From Methanomicrobiales archaeon HGW-Methanomicrobiales-1 (lineage in GTDB: Archaea > Halobacteriota > Methanomicrobia > Methanomicrobiales > Methanospirillaceae), in the NCBI GenBank assembly GCA_002839675.1, contig PGYM01000001.1, positions 920,683 to 984,682 on the forward strand: a stretch of 64,000 nt of DNA, in the 5' to 3' direction. The notes below the pieces were generated by a model. The model was not told the origin of the DNA. It made no database searches and was given only the letters and a program-made list of their open reading frames with translations. The position numbers were made by a program, and so were the translations under genes. Shown piece after piece: positions 9,195-17,007 of this stretch. Positions within the stretch are counted from its first letter, which is position 1; each line of letters starts with the position of its first letter.

Positions 9195-9532
9195 GACTTC
9201 TCTCCAACTGCTCGATGATATTCTTGAGTCGATTGACAACATTGATGAAGATACCGGTGGGATCTCGTTTGACGATTTTTCCAAAGATCGCAGGCGCAGG
9301 GATGCAGTCATACGGAATTTTCAGGTAATTGGAGAAGCTATCAAGAACCTCCCCTCCGAACTCCGGGAGCGTTACCCGGATACCGACTGGAAAAAGATCG
9401 CAGGATTTCGCGATGTTCTCACCCATGTCTATTTCGGGATCAAATTAACGATTCTCTAATGCAAAGAACGAATTGCCGTCACTAAAAAAAGAGATCCGGC
9501 ATATGCTTAAACACGAAGAATCGCAGAATTGA
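9187..9532 (+). pseudogene. hepT: HepT toxin with C-terminal frameshift
   Basis: From ATG 9187 the protein reads MRRTSLQLLDDILESIDNI... through FQVIGEAIKNLP and the RNase motif RDVLTHVY, then stops early at 9459 (YFGIKLTIL). Beyond this, another frame continues the expected C-terminus (NAKNELPSLKKEIRHMLKH) to a stop at 9532. The junction is at the ATTCTCTAATG stretch (9451-9461), where restoring two bases would give ILWN and rejoin the frames. The truncated product keeps the active-site motif but lacks the last helix of the HEPN bundle. It may be inactive or weakened, so pseudogene is the best call. Confidence 0.75.
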
Positions 9533-9541
9533 GCGACAGCA

Positions 9542-10033
9542 TCAGAGCAGAGCAGTAACGCTCTCGACACAAATCTCAAAATCATCTTTTGAACAATCGA
9601 TGGTAATATCGGCATACTTCTCATACAACGAAATTCTCTGGTCATACATATCCCGGAGATCCTGGCCTGCAATCAACACAATTCCCCGTGCTGCACTGTT
9701 CCGGAGTCTCTTTGCCATCTCGTCAAAAGAGATCTGCAGGTAAATGATAATTCCTCCGGATTTCAGGTGCTGCATTGCCCGCTCCGAAAAAACCACGCTG
9801 CCCCCGGTGGCGATAACGGTGTTATGGCAATGCAGGGAAAGGATCGTTTTTTCCTCCAGGATTTTGAATGCACCGGGCCCGTCCGTGTCAATTATTTCCT
9901 GTAAGAGCCTGCCGGTAGTTTCCTGTATTGCGATATCGGTATCGATAAATTTCATACCCCGGGTTTTTGCCAGGATCACGCCCATGGTGCTCTTGCCGGC
10001 GCCGGGCATGCCGATGAGGATGATGTTTTTCAT
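9542..10033 (-). CDS. AroK-like shikimate-kinase-fold P-loop kinase
   Basis: About 163 residues. A P-loop GMPGAGKS lies at the N-terminus, FIDTDIAI matches the shikimate-kinase DxD segment, ATGGSVV matches the GGGxV loop, and RISLYEKYADI the C-terminal R...Y...A motif. Expected shikimate contacts are altered: the Arg of GxxFRxxE is Lys (GAFKILEE), the third Gly of GGG is Ser, and the usual RPLL lid is not obvious. Most archaea use an unrelated GHMP shikimate kinase, so a different small-molecule substrate is quite possible. The second ATG (10033) was chosen because GGAAA precedes it at proper distance. Confidence 0.7.
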   Translation of the reverse strand: MKNIILIGMPGAGKSTMGVILAKTRGMKFIDTDIAIQETTGRLLQEIIDTDGPGAFKILEEKTILSLHCHNTVIATGGSVVFSERAMQHLKSGGIIIYLQISFDEMAKRLRNSAARGIVLIAGQDLRDMYDQRISLYEKYADITIDCSKDDFEICVESVTALL

Positions 10034-10194
10034 GGGCTTTTCCTTTGGTTGCATGGTTAAGCGTCTGTGGTATAAACCATTGTTTCCGCCGGGGTAGGGT
10101 TCAAGGGAGCGGGGAGGTTATGCACAACGGGGGTTTGATGCTGGGCGCGTGGGCCTGACTCCTGAGGTATTAGTCAGGATAAAAACGAAAATTG

Positions 10195-11790
10195 TTATAA
10201 TCCATAAAATTTTTTTACCTGGATACTTTTTCTACTGATATCATTTTTCAATTTCTCTAATCGTGATAAATACTCCTTATCATCGGTTGCCAGAAAATGG
10301 GAACGATTCCATGAGCGGTAAATATTATTTTTCAAAAAAAATTCTATGCGTTTAATATCCCGCCCCATGACGAAATCCAGTGATGAATTCAAGCTAACTC
10401 CTTTATTCTTGGCTGAATTTCCTTCTTCAGGTAATGGCTGATAATCGATTTTCAGGTCAACAAAGGTTTTTTTATTGCCATACACAATACGACCGTTTAC
10501 TATCACACATTTTATTGAATCGTCGTTGGAAACCGGAGATAATAATGCAGTAATGGCATCAGATTCAGGATTTGGTTTCGTGAAGATTAAAAAATCCGCA
10601 AAATTTCCTATTTTTATTTCGCCCACCCTTCCAATACCAAGGCATTTGGCGGCATTCGTAGTAATCATTTTAAAAATATCATAACTTTTTATTTCCTTGT
10701 CAAACAGGTTAACAAACCAAAGAGCGAACCTGGCCTCTTCAAGGATATGTTTTCCACCACTGGGACTCCAGTCAGATCCAAGGGCTACATTCACTCCCTG
10801 TTTCAGCAGTTTAGAAATACAAAGTGTATCTTTGTAAAGCAACAGGTTCGAAATTGGAGCCCATAGTACGCTTATCTGATAGTGTTTTAAAAATTTGATA
10901 TGATCCTTATTGCCTACATCAATCCCGCAACCGTGAATGATCGAAAGATGCATGGGGATTATTTTTTGCCTTTCAAAAGATCTTATGTGTTTCATAAATT
11001 CTTCGAATTCATTGCGGGAATACTTGTCAAATTTTTGATCCATATTCAAGAACCCTGAACGCCCTTCTGCAAGATGAAATAACGTAGAAATAATATTACC
11101 CTTTTTAACTCCTTTATCAAATATATCAAGAGAATCTGTTTTCACGGGTATCTCCGTCGAAGATGGCGAAGGCCTGTAAAAATCAATTACTGAAAAAATT
11201 ATTTTATCCTGGGGAAAATCTAAATCAGAAGCAGAAGCCGTACTTCGTATCAGAATATTTGGAGAATGATCGGGATTGTCGTGTTCAAGGCCTATCATTT
11301 CCTGTATACATGTTGTCCCCCCAGAAATTGCCTGTATTTCAGACGTTACGGTAAACACCGTATCAATAGGACGCCAGTTTTTATCGTCCTGGAGAATTTT
11401 CTCCCGATTTTTAATACAATCTGAAGAGGGATCGTTTTTTTGTTTCCATTGATTGGTAATGCACCCAATTACATTTTTTATATCATTGAGATAACCGGGA
11501 TCCTTCCGCCATTCAAAGCGATTATTCCACGGGGCTTTCACGGAATCCCAGATAGGGATTGTATTGTAATCAATATGGGTATGGAGATTTAAAAAACCAG
11601 GAAAAACGATATCGTTTTCATCCAGATCTAGGGTAATCGAAGAGTCATCCGGTATTTTTTTTGTTTCAGGTTTCTTAATATCTTGAATAATACCATTTTC
11701 TACGATTATCTGTCCTTTGATTATTCTTCCATCATGAGCTAAATAGTTTCCATTAATCTTCAGTGTTTTTCCCGATTTGGTAATCATCAT
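10195..11790 (-). CDS. Amidohydrolase-family metal-dependent deaminase/hydrolase
   Basis: About 530 residues of the cytosine-deaminase / ATZ-TRZ branch of the amidohydrolase superfamily. Visible metal ligands: HTH in FLNLHTHID, His in FHLAEG, His in LSIIHGCGI, and Asp in ALGSDWSPSGG. N- and C-terminal beta-sandwich strands (DIVFPG, GNFADFLIF, VIVNGRIVYGN) frame the barrel. A C-terminal extension of about 100 residues is unassigned. The substrate is unknown. Codon use is strikingly AT-rich (AAA, ATT, TTT) compared with neighbours, a sign of recent transfer. The start at 11790 is preferred over a GTG nine bases upstream because the GGGGTGAAAATT ribosome binding site overlaps that GTG. Confidence 0.85.
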   Translation of the reverse strand: MMITKSGKTLKINGNYLAHDGRIIKGQIIVENGIIQDIKKPETKKIPDDSSITLDLDENDIVFPGFLNLHTHIDYNTIPIWDSVKAPWNNRFEWRKDPGYLNDIKNVIGCITNQWKQKNDPSSDCIKNREKILQDDKNWRPIDTVFTVTSEIQAISGGTTCIQEMIGLEHDNPDHSPNILIRSTASASDLDFPQDKIIFSVIDFYRPSPSSTEIPVKTDSLDIFDKGVKKGNIISTLFHLAEGRSGFLNMDQKFDKYSRNEFEEFMKHIRSFERQKIIPMHLSIIHGCGIDVGNKDHIKFLKHYQISVLWAPISNLLLYKDTLCISKLLKQGVNVALGSDWSPSGGKHILEEARFALWFVNLFDKEIKSYDIFKMITTNAAKCLGIGRVGEIKIGNFADFLIFTKPNPESDAITALLSPVSNDDSIKCVIVNGRIVYGNKKTFVDLKIDYQPLPEEGNSAKNKGVSLNSSLDFVMGRDIKRIEFFLKNNIYRSWNRSHFLATDDKEYLSRLEKLKNDISRKSIQVKKFYGL

Positions 11791-11850
11791 AATTTTCACC
11801 CCGGAGTAAATGAATTGGCAAATAATTATTCATCGCGTATTAACCTAAAT

Positions 11851-11865
11851 ACTTTTATATTTAAT
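11851..11865 (-). promoter_or_regulatory. TATA-type promoter of the amidohydrolase gene
   Basis: On the minus strand the stretch reads ATTAAATATAAAAGT, a good archaeal TATA box. It lies about 61 bases before the chosen ATG, which would give a leader of about 35 bases containing the strong GGGGTGA ribosome binding site. Position and composition are seen directly; activity is inferred. Confidence 0.5.
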
Positions 11866-11930
11866 AATTTTTAAAAAAGGGGACTATGAGAACAGGGGAT
11901 CTCCGGAACAGAAGCCCGGCTCTCCCCGGC

Positions 11931-13628
11931 CTAAATCAACCCCTCCATGCTGGTATTTTTCAGGAAATGGCGGAGGATCATCTCGCCGGGCATATGCTTT
12001 CCGCCGTACATGGTCTTGACCGCGGCAGCAATGACCCGCAGGTCGTACTGGCTGGGATGGACCTCCGGGGGCTGCTTGTCCAGAGCGAGCAGGGTGTAGA
12101 CAGCAGTCATGGCCGAACGCACCGAGTACTCGACCGTAAAGACGCAGTCGCCGGGGATTTCTACGAACTGGCCCAAAAAGGCAAGGTTGGTACTGCCCTC
12201 CGGGACCACTGCCGGACGATCGCCTTTCCTCCGGGGCATGAACTGGCTGGTGATGTAGGGCATCATGCAGGGGATGACCGTTGAGGTTGCAATGATCTTT
12301 TCGGTAAGTTCTCCGGCCCCCAGGTGGTAAAGGAGTTCTCTTAGCAGTTCCTCTCCCGTACAGTCTTCCATCTTCTTTGGCACATGGTTACCTGCCTTGT
12401 CCGGCAGCAGGCCATAGGCCCACAGGACGATGGTGTTCTCCGGCTGGCTGGCAAAATGGGGCTGCCGGTGACAGGTGACGGAGAGAAGCCAGGCCGAGTC
12501 GATCGCGGTCATGATGCCGCCGGTCACCAGTTTTCCCGACCGGGGGTCCCGGCCGGTGAGTTTTTTCAACAGCTCTTCCATGGGCGAGTCGGTGCAGGTG
12601 ATGGTAAAAGACTCCCATTTCGTCTTATCGATATCGCCGCAGAACACTTCCGGCCTGCCAAACGCAGGATCCTTAAAGGCAAGTTTCTTCCAGAGTTCCC
12701 AGCAGGCCCCGGGCCCCCGGTTTACTTTTGCCGGCGTATCCATGCTGCCAAGCGTCGAGTTCTCGGTCATGGAACCGTTGGTGAAAAAGACAAGGTCGTC
12801 TTCGGTTGTGGGGATTGCCTTAGCCACGCCATTTTCTGTTACGTGAATGGCAGTCACAGTCTTTTTCCCGGGCTGGATGTCCAGGGCAAGATCCTCAACC
12901 CGGGCGTTTGCAACAAACGTAACTCCCTTGTTCTCCAGCCATTTTTGCAGGGGCAGGATCATGGACTCGTACTGGTTGTACCGGGAGAAGAGGATGCCTT
13001 TGAGCCGGGAGAGGCCGGGGAAGTGGTGGATGAAACGGTGCATGTAGCGCTTCATCTCGAGTACGCTCTGGTAATTCTCAAACGCAAACATCGACCGCCA
13101 GTAATACCAGAAGTCGGTTGCAAGAAACGAGTCATCGAAGTACTCTTCAATGGTCATGCCCTCGACTTCGGCTTCGGTTGCCATGAAGAGGTTCCTGAGC
13201 TGCCCGATGTTGTGACCCGAGAGACCGAGCGTGTCCCTTTCGATCTTCTCCCCGCAGTTCTGCATGAGCCGGCAGGCAGCAACATTGGGGTCGAGCAGGT
13301 TTACTTCCCGCAGGTCCTCAAGCACAGTCCGGGAAGGATTTTCAATGGTGGGGATGTGGGAAAAAAGATCCCAGCTGCACTCGTAATGCTCCTCCATCTC
13401 CCGGCCGCCCCGGACAAGAAAGCCGTTCTTTGCCGTGCCGCTCCCGTCCATGGCGCCTCCCAGGACGCTGAGGTTTTCAAAGACCGTGATCTGTTTCCCG
13501 TCCATGTGGCCGTCATGGATGAGGTAAAATGCGGCGGCAAGCGACCCGATCCCGCCCCCGACCAGGAATGCCCGTTTCTTCCCAATGCCTTCCGGCACTT
13601 TTGCCCTGACGTTGTTGTAGTTCCCCAT
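11931..13628 (-). CDS. ohyA: Oleate hydratase (myosin-cross-reactive antigen family)
   Basis: A 565-residue FAD protein matching the oleate hydratase family over its whole length. The dinucleotide fold is at residues 18-35 (AFLVGGGIGSLAAAFYL), followed by FENLSVLGGAMDGSG and RGGREMEEHYECSWDLF, whose glutamates include the family's catalytic acid. The family adds water to the cis-9 double bond of unsaturated fatty acids. Archaeal membrane lipids are not fatty-acid based, so the role here is unclear: detoxification of environmental fatty acids or a modified substrate are both possible. GC content is normal for the window. No ribosome binding site is obvious. A long open frame on the opposite strand is an artefact of codon bias. 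Confidence 0.92.
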   Translation of the reverse strand: MGNYNNVRAKVPEGIGKKRAFLVGGGIGSLAAAFYLIHDGHMDGKQITVFENLSVLGGAMDGSGTAKNGFLVRGGREMEEHYECSWDLFSHIPTIENPSRTVLEDLREVNLLDPNVAACRLMQNCGEKIERDTLGLSGHNIGQLRNLFMATEAEVEGMTIEEYFDDSFLATDFWYYWRSMFAFENYQSVLEMKRYMHRFIHHFPGLSRLKGILFSRYNQYESMILPLQKWLENKGVTFVANARVEDLALDIQPGKKTVTAIHVTENGVAKAIPTTEDDLVFFTNGSMTENSTLGSMDTPAKVNRGPGACWELWKKLAFKDPAFGRPEVFCGDIDKTKWESFTITCTDSPMEELLKKLTGRDPRSGKLVTGGIMTAIDSAWLLSVTCHRQPHFASQPENTIVLWAYGLLPDKAGNHVPKKMEDCTGEELLRELLYHLGAGELTEKIIATSTVIPCMMPYITSQFMPRRKGDRPAVVPEGSTNLAFLGQFVEIPGDCVFTVEYSVRSAMTAVYTLLALDKQPPEVHPSQYDLRVIAAAVKTMYGGKHMPGEMILRHFLKNTSMEGLI

Positions 13629-13714
13629 GGTATTTTACCACTCTTTTTTTGGGAAGGGATAATCGTTTGTGAGTGGAGGGCCGGGAGTTTATTTTATTGG
13701 ATCGGATTTTATAC

Positions 13715-13800
13715 CGGGACAGGCCGGGTAAACCCATTCTGGACGAGAGGCTGAAACTCCGGTTAAGCGTAACATCCCCCCATCAAAGAATACCCGGTGA
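13715..13800 (+). repeat. Dispersed intergenic repeat element, copy 1
   Basis: The stretch contains GGCCGGGTAAACCCATTCTG followed by a GAGaGGCtGA segment and a CGGTTAAGCG / CCCC tail. Related sequences occur at 34455-34545 and, partially, at 16305-16365 and 35205-35260. All lie between genes. It could be a degenerate mobile or structural element; no open frame or transposase is associated. Confidence 0.4.
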
Positions 13801-13888
13801 AGAAAAGCATCCTCATAAAAATCCCGGTATCACCCCTCCAACCCAAACCCCCGCATCCCTACAAGAATTAAAAAAAAATATCCCGCCG

Positions 13889-15400
13889 TCAAACCCGCGC
13901 AAACGAGCCCAAATCATCGGAGTTCATCCCGGTAACCGCTCCCGACGGCCCGGTAACAAACGTCACAATCTCGTTCGGGTCGTCCGGGTTGGGAAACGAG
14001 AGAAGCCAGTCGTTGTCCGTCCAGTGCGAAAGGGTTCCTGCAAACCTGCCCGGGCCGACGACAACCGTCATGTTTCCGGTATCCGCACCCGGGCTCACCT
14101 GCAAAATACCGTACAGGTCGCTCTGGTAATTCCCCGCGAGAGCGGAGGGGGTAATCGTTGCCGGGCCGGGGGTTGCGGGGCGCTCGGGTGGAGCAACCAT
14201 CTCGTTGATCATAGCCTGGTCGGCTTTTACCCGGGCCTGCAGGTCGACTCCGCTTTTTCCTATATACCGCTCGAGGAATTCAGCCTGGACTGCTTCGGGA
14301 AATTCGGTCAGATGCTTGCTTGCAATAACCACGATCCCGATCTTTTTACCGGGGACCAGCACAACAAGGGAACGGACGCCATCGAGTCCCCCGTTCTTCT
14401 CCACAACCCGCTCGCCAAGATAGGTGAACGAGTCGCAGCCAAAGCCGGTTGCTTTTAAGGTATACGGGTCCGCCGGATCATCCGGCCGGCCGGAGACAAA
14501 ACTCCCGGCGTTGATGGCATCCACGGTCTTGGGTAAAAGGATCTGCTTCCCGTCGATCGAGCCGTGGTTTAACATCATCTTCATGAACTGCGTCATATCC
14601 CGTCCGGTCGAGATCACCTGCCCGGCCGCCGGCAGGGGATCGATCTCGTGGGGGATCATCTCCAGGCCGCTGGCCGTTTCCCGGTAGCCGGTATACCGGT
14701 TGTCGTCCAGGTACAGGGTCTCGTAGTGCGCCCCCGAGCGGGTCATGTTCAGGGGACGGATGATGCGGGCATCGGTTAAGTCCTCCCAGCTCCGGTTGTC
14801 CGCTGCTGCCGCAACTTCGCCGGCAATGAAAAACCCCGCATTGGAGTACTGGCCCTTTTCCCGGAAACTTGCGCCGGGTTCGAGATACCGCATCTTTTCC
14901 AGCATCACCGGGTTCGAGTATCCCACCCGGCCCAGCAGACCGCCGTCGTAGGCCCTGAGCCCAGACCGGTGGGTGAGCAGGTCGCGAAGCGTTGCGTGCT
15001 CGCCGGCATAGGTATCTTTCAAGGCAAAACCCGGCAGGTATGTGACAACGGGGGTGTCCCAGTCAAGTTTTCCCTCCTCGACCAGCGTCCCGATCCCGGC
15101 CGCGTTGAAATACTTGGAGATCGAAGCGACCTGGAAGCGGGTGTCCGGGTCAACCTTCTCCGGCTTTCCAATCTCCCGAACGCCGAAACCTTTCAGGTAC
15201 ACGACCGTATCGTTCTCGACAATCCCGACAACGGCTCCCGGGACTTCATATTCCGCCATCTTTGTGGTAACAACAGCATCAAAGCCATCGAGTTTCCCGG
15301 TTTTCTGCGGTGCACTTGTACAACCGGCACAACAGATCAGGCCGGCCACAAGGAAAACTGCAAGGAAAAAGAAGAGGTAACGCAGGGTTGGTGCACTCAT
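13889..15400 (-). CDS. Beta-lactamase-fold serine hydrolase lipoprotein (class C / PBP4-like)
   Basis: About 503 residues from the ATG at 15400, chosen because it gives a lipoprotein signal peptide (MSAPTLRYLFFFLAVF..., lipobox CCAGC). The beta-lactamase/D-peptidase fold shows SISK (Ser-x-x-Lys nucleophile motif), YSN (second motif) and a late HxG-like region near KNGGLDG. A C-terminal domain of about 100 residues (YQSDLYGILQVSP...) resembles the beta-barrel domain often attached to such hydrolases. Archaea have no murein, so the substrate may be a peptide, ester or lactone. It is probably anchored on the outer face of the membrane. Confidence 0.87.
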   Translation of the reverse strand: MSAPTLRYLFFFLAVFLVAGLICCAGCTSAPQKTGKLDGFDAVVTTKMAEYEVPGAVVGIVENDTVVYLKGFGVREIGKPEKVDPDTRFQVASISKYFNAAGIGTLVEEGKLDWDTPVVTYLPGFALKDTYAGEHATLRDLLTHRSGLRAYDGGLLGRVGYSNPVMLEKMRYLEPGASFREKGQYSNAGFFIAGEVAAAADNRSWEDLTDARIIRPLNMTRSGAHYETLYLDDNRYTGYRETASGLEMIPHEIDPLPAAGQVISTGRDMTQFMKMMLNHGSIDGKQILLPKTVDAINAGSFVSGRPDDPADPYTLKATGFGCDSFTYLGERVVEKNGGLDGVRSLVVLVPGKKIGIVVIASKHLTEFPEAVQAEFLERYIGKSGVDLQARVKADQAMINEMVAPPERPATPGPATITPSALAGNYQSDLYGILQVSPGADTGNMTVVVGPGRFAGTLSHWTDNDWLLSFPNPDDPNEIVTFVTGPSGAVTGMNSDDLGSFARV

Positions 15401-15608
15401 AAGACAGGAAATGGTGATGGGTGAATAAAAAGGTTTATGATTTTTCCCGGAATGACCGGAATTAAAAAAAACTTGCAATAATCTTCCGGGAAAATGAACG
15501 ATTTTTACGGGGAGATTCGATTCCCGGGAAATTTTGGAAGCCGGAGTTATTCACCGATTTTCTTCCCCCGGGAAAATGCACCTCAATTCTCCGCACAATA
15601 TCGCAGCA

Positions 15609-15619
15609 CTTTTATAATC
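15609..15619 (+). promoter_or_regulatory. TATA-type promoter of the twin-CX3C gene
   Basis: CTTTTATAATC lies about 50 bases before the ATG at 15668, and AAGGAG is present 9-14 bases before that ATG. The same leader (TTTTTTAA next to the start) is recognisable in front of the decayed copy downstream. Promoter activity is inferred. Confidence 0.5.
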
Positions 15620-15667
15620 TTCACCCAAACCGGAGAATAACGACTTGTTCGTAAGGAGTTTTTTAAA

Positions 15668-15964
15668 ATGTCTGAAACACAATCTCCCCTCGCAGGACTC
15701 GTACTGTTCATCGTCTGCTTAGCGTTCGCTGGCACATTGGTTGCCGGGGTCCATTATTTCGCCATAGACCTGCCGCAGCAGAAAGCAGTGCAGGCACCGG
15801 AGAATTCTGAGAACAAGGACTATGCCTGTATCAATGAATGCGGAAGACAGGTTGAAAGCTGTACAAATCTTTGCAACCAGTACGAGGGGGAACAAAAGTA
15901 CTCGTGTCAGCGGGACTGTAAGGTTGCTGAGTACAACTGCCTGAGACTCTGCGATCGTTCCTGA
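15668..15964 (+). CDS. Small membrane-anchored twin-CX3C cysteine protein
   Basis: A 98-residue protein. Residues 9-33 form one membrane segment (LVLFIVCLAFAGTLVAGVHYF) with a short cytoplasmic N-terminus; the rest should be outside. The C-terminal 50 residues contain eight cysteines in two units of the same spacing, CX3C-X6-CX3C, ten residues apart: a layout expected for a disulfide-stapled helical hairpin repeated twice. No known family was recognised. AAGGAG precedes the ATG. A damaged copy of the N-terminal half follows immediately. Confidence 0.8.
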   Translation: MSETQSPLAGLVLFIVCLAFAGTLVAGVHYFAIDLPQQKAVQAPENSENKDYACINECGRQVESCTNLCNQYEGEQKYSCQRDCKVAEYNCLRLCDRS

Positions 15965-15981
15965 ACACAGGTTTTTTTTAA

Positions 15982-16167
15982 GTGTCCAAAACTTTCAGGA
16001 CATCACAGCAATCCTTTTTTTTTCTTCTCGCAGGACTTGTCCTGTTCATCGTCTGCCAGGCAATTGCCGGCACTTTGGTTGCCGGACGCTGTACCCTCAC
16101 GAGATTATTTTTGGGACTGCAGGAAAATACGATGGGCCTGCCACCGGAAAATTCAGGATCGCTTTGA
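15982..16167 (+). pseudogene. Decayed duplicate of the twin-CX3C gene
   Basis: From a GTG at 15982 the frame encodes LAGLVLFIVCQAIAGTLVAG, nearly the same membrane segment as the preceding gene, and the bases around the start match too (GTTTTTTTTAA then GTGTCCAAAAC against ATGTCTGAAAC). After the membrane segment the sequence diverges and ends at 16167 without the cysteine domain. This is a tandem duplication whose C-terminal half has been lost or replaced. A tiny expressed membrane peptide cannot be excluded. Confidence 0.65.
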
Positions 16168-16304
16168 AAGTCCCATTCCCGGAAAAACCGGAGGCCGGGA
16201 TGCAGCGCAAAAAAAGTGCAAAAGAATTACGGGGAATTTTTCTTAACAACACTCATGAATTCTTTTATGCTCAGGGTTACTACGGTCAGTTCTCATAAAA
16301 TTAA

Positions 16305-16365
16305 TGTGAGGCAAGCCCATGCTGCCGGGGGAGCAGATTCCCTTTTGAGCGCAAACCCCCCCATC
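16305..16365 (+). repeat. Dispersed intergenic repeat element, partial copy
   Basis: GAGGCAAGCCCATGCTG, then GGGGGAGCAGATTCCCTTTTGAGCGCAAACCCCCC-like sequence, matches the core of the element at 34455-34545 (CCCCTTTTGAGCG followed by a run of C). It lies between the decayed duplicate and the next small membrane gene. No gene is associated. Confidence 0.35.
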
Positions 16366-16412
16366 ACCAAAACTTTTTCCCCCTCCCCATCCTACAACCC
16401 GGTAGAGCACTC

Positions 16413-16625
16413 ATGGATACCCAGTTACTCTATACCACGTTCACCAACCCAAAAGTCGTAACCAGCATGCTCATCCTGGGAATGGTGCTTGGGATCATCC
16501 TCTCGGCCATGATGCGTTACCTTGCGGGACAATGGTACATGCCCACGGCCTTTGTGGGTCTCTGCCTTGTTGTCGCCCTCGGGTACATGTACTGGCTCGA
16601 CCGGCAGGACTTCCGGGCAGAGTAG
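16413..16625 (+). CDS. Small two-helix membrane protein
   Basis: A 70-residue protein with two hydrophobic segments (VVTSMLILGMVLGIILSAMM and FVGLCLVVALGYMYWL) joined by a short polar loop, ending in a charged tail DRQDFRAE. The start ATG at 16413 is the first in frame. No family was recognised and no operon partner is adjacent, since repeats follow downstream. Its coding status rests on the coherent two-helix pattern. Confidence 0.6.
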   Translation: MDTQLLYTTFTNPKVVTSMLILGMVLGIILSAMMRYLAGQWYMPTAFVGLCLVVALGYMYWLDRQDFRAE

Positions 16626-16676
16626 CACGACCGGCTGCGTGCCGGGCACAGGCCTTTACGGATTAATTCTTATCAG

Positions 16677-16925
16677 GGCCATTTCCTCTCGCACCAGCAC
16701 GAAAATATCTACAACCATTGCTTTTTTTTACGGGTTATTTTTCCCAAGGCCGTTTCCTCTCACACCAGCACGAAAATATCTACAACCATTGCTTTTTTTA
16801 CGGATTATTCTTCCCAGGACCATTCCCCCAACCATCACGGAACTGCCATCCACATTGCTTTTCTCCGACAGGTTACCTCTTATCAGATCCGTTTCCCCTC
16901 ACCCATCACAACCGTTTCCGGGTAT
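16677..16925 (+). repeat. Tandem repeat, about 70-bp unit, four decaying copies
   Basis: Copies begin at about 16677, 16748, 16818 and 16887. The first two are nearly identical over 70 bases (CACCAGCACGAAAATATCTA and ACAACCATTGC followed by a T-run, then TTATT..TTCCCA); the third keeps the ends and spacing, and the fourth is partial. Units start with GGCC/GACC/ATCC plus a TTTCC-type run and contain an oligo-T tract. The array fills the gap before the PocR kinase gene; T-tracts at fixed spacing could bend DNA or act as serial terminators, but this is not established. Confidence 0.75.
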
Positions 16926-17007
16926 CATGTAATTTTTTAGAAAAGAACTCCAACAATATTGCCCATTGAATATTTAATGTTTGTAAAACAATGCAAAGTG
17001 TTTACCC

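Noticed and set aside
12384-13754. Long open frame of 456 codons on the plus strand
   Set aside because: It lies antisense to the oleate hydratase gene, has no recognisable domain and reflects codon bias of that gene.
16677-16925. CRISPR array
   Set aside because: The repeats are about 70 bp, contiguous and without spacers, and no cas gene is in the window.
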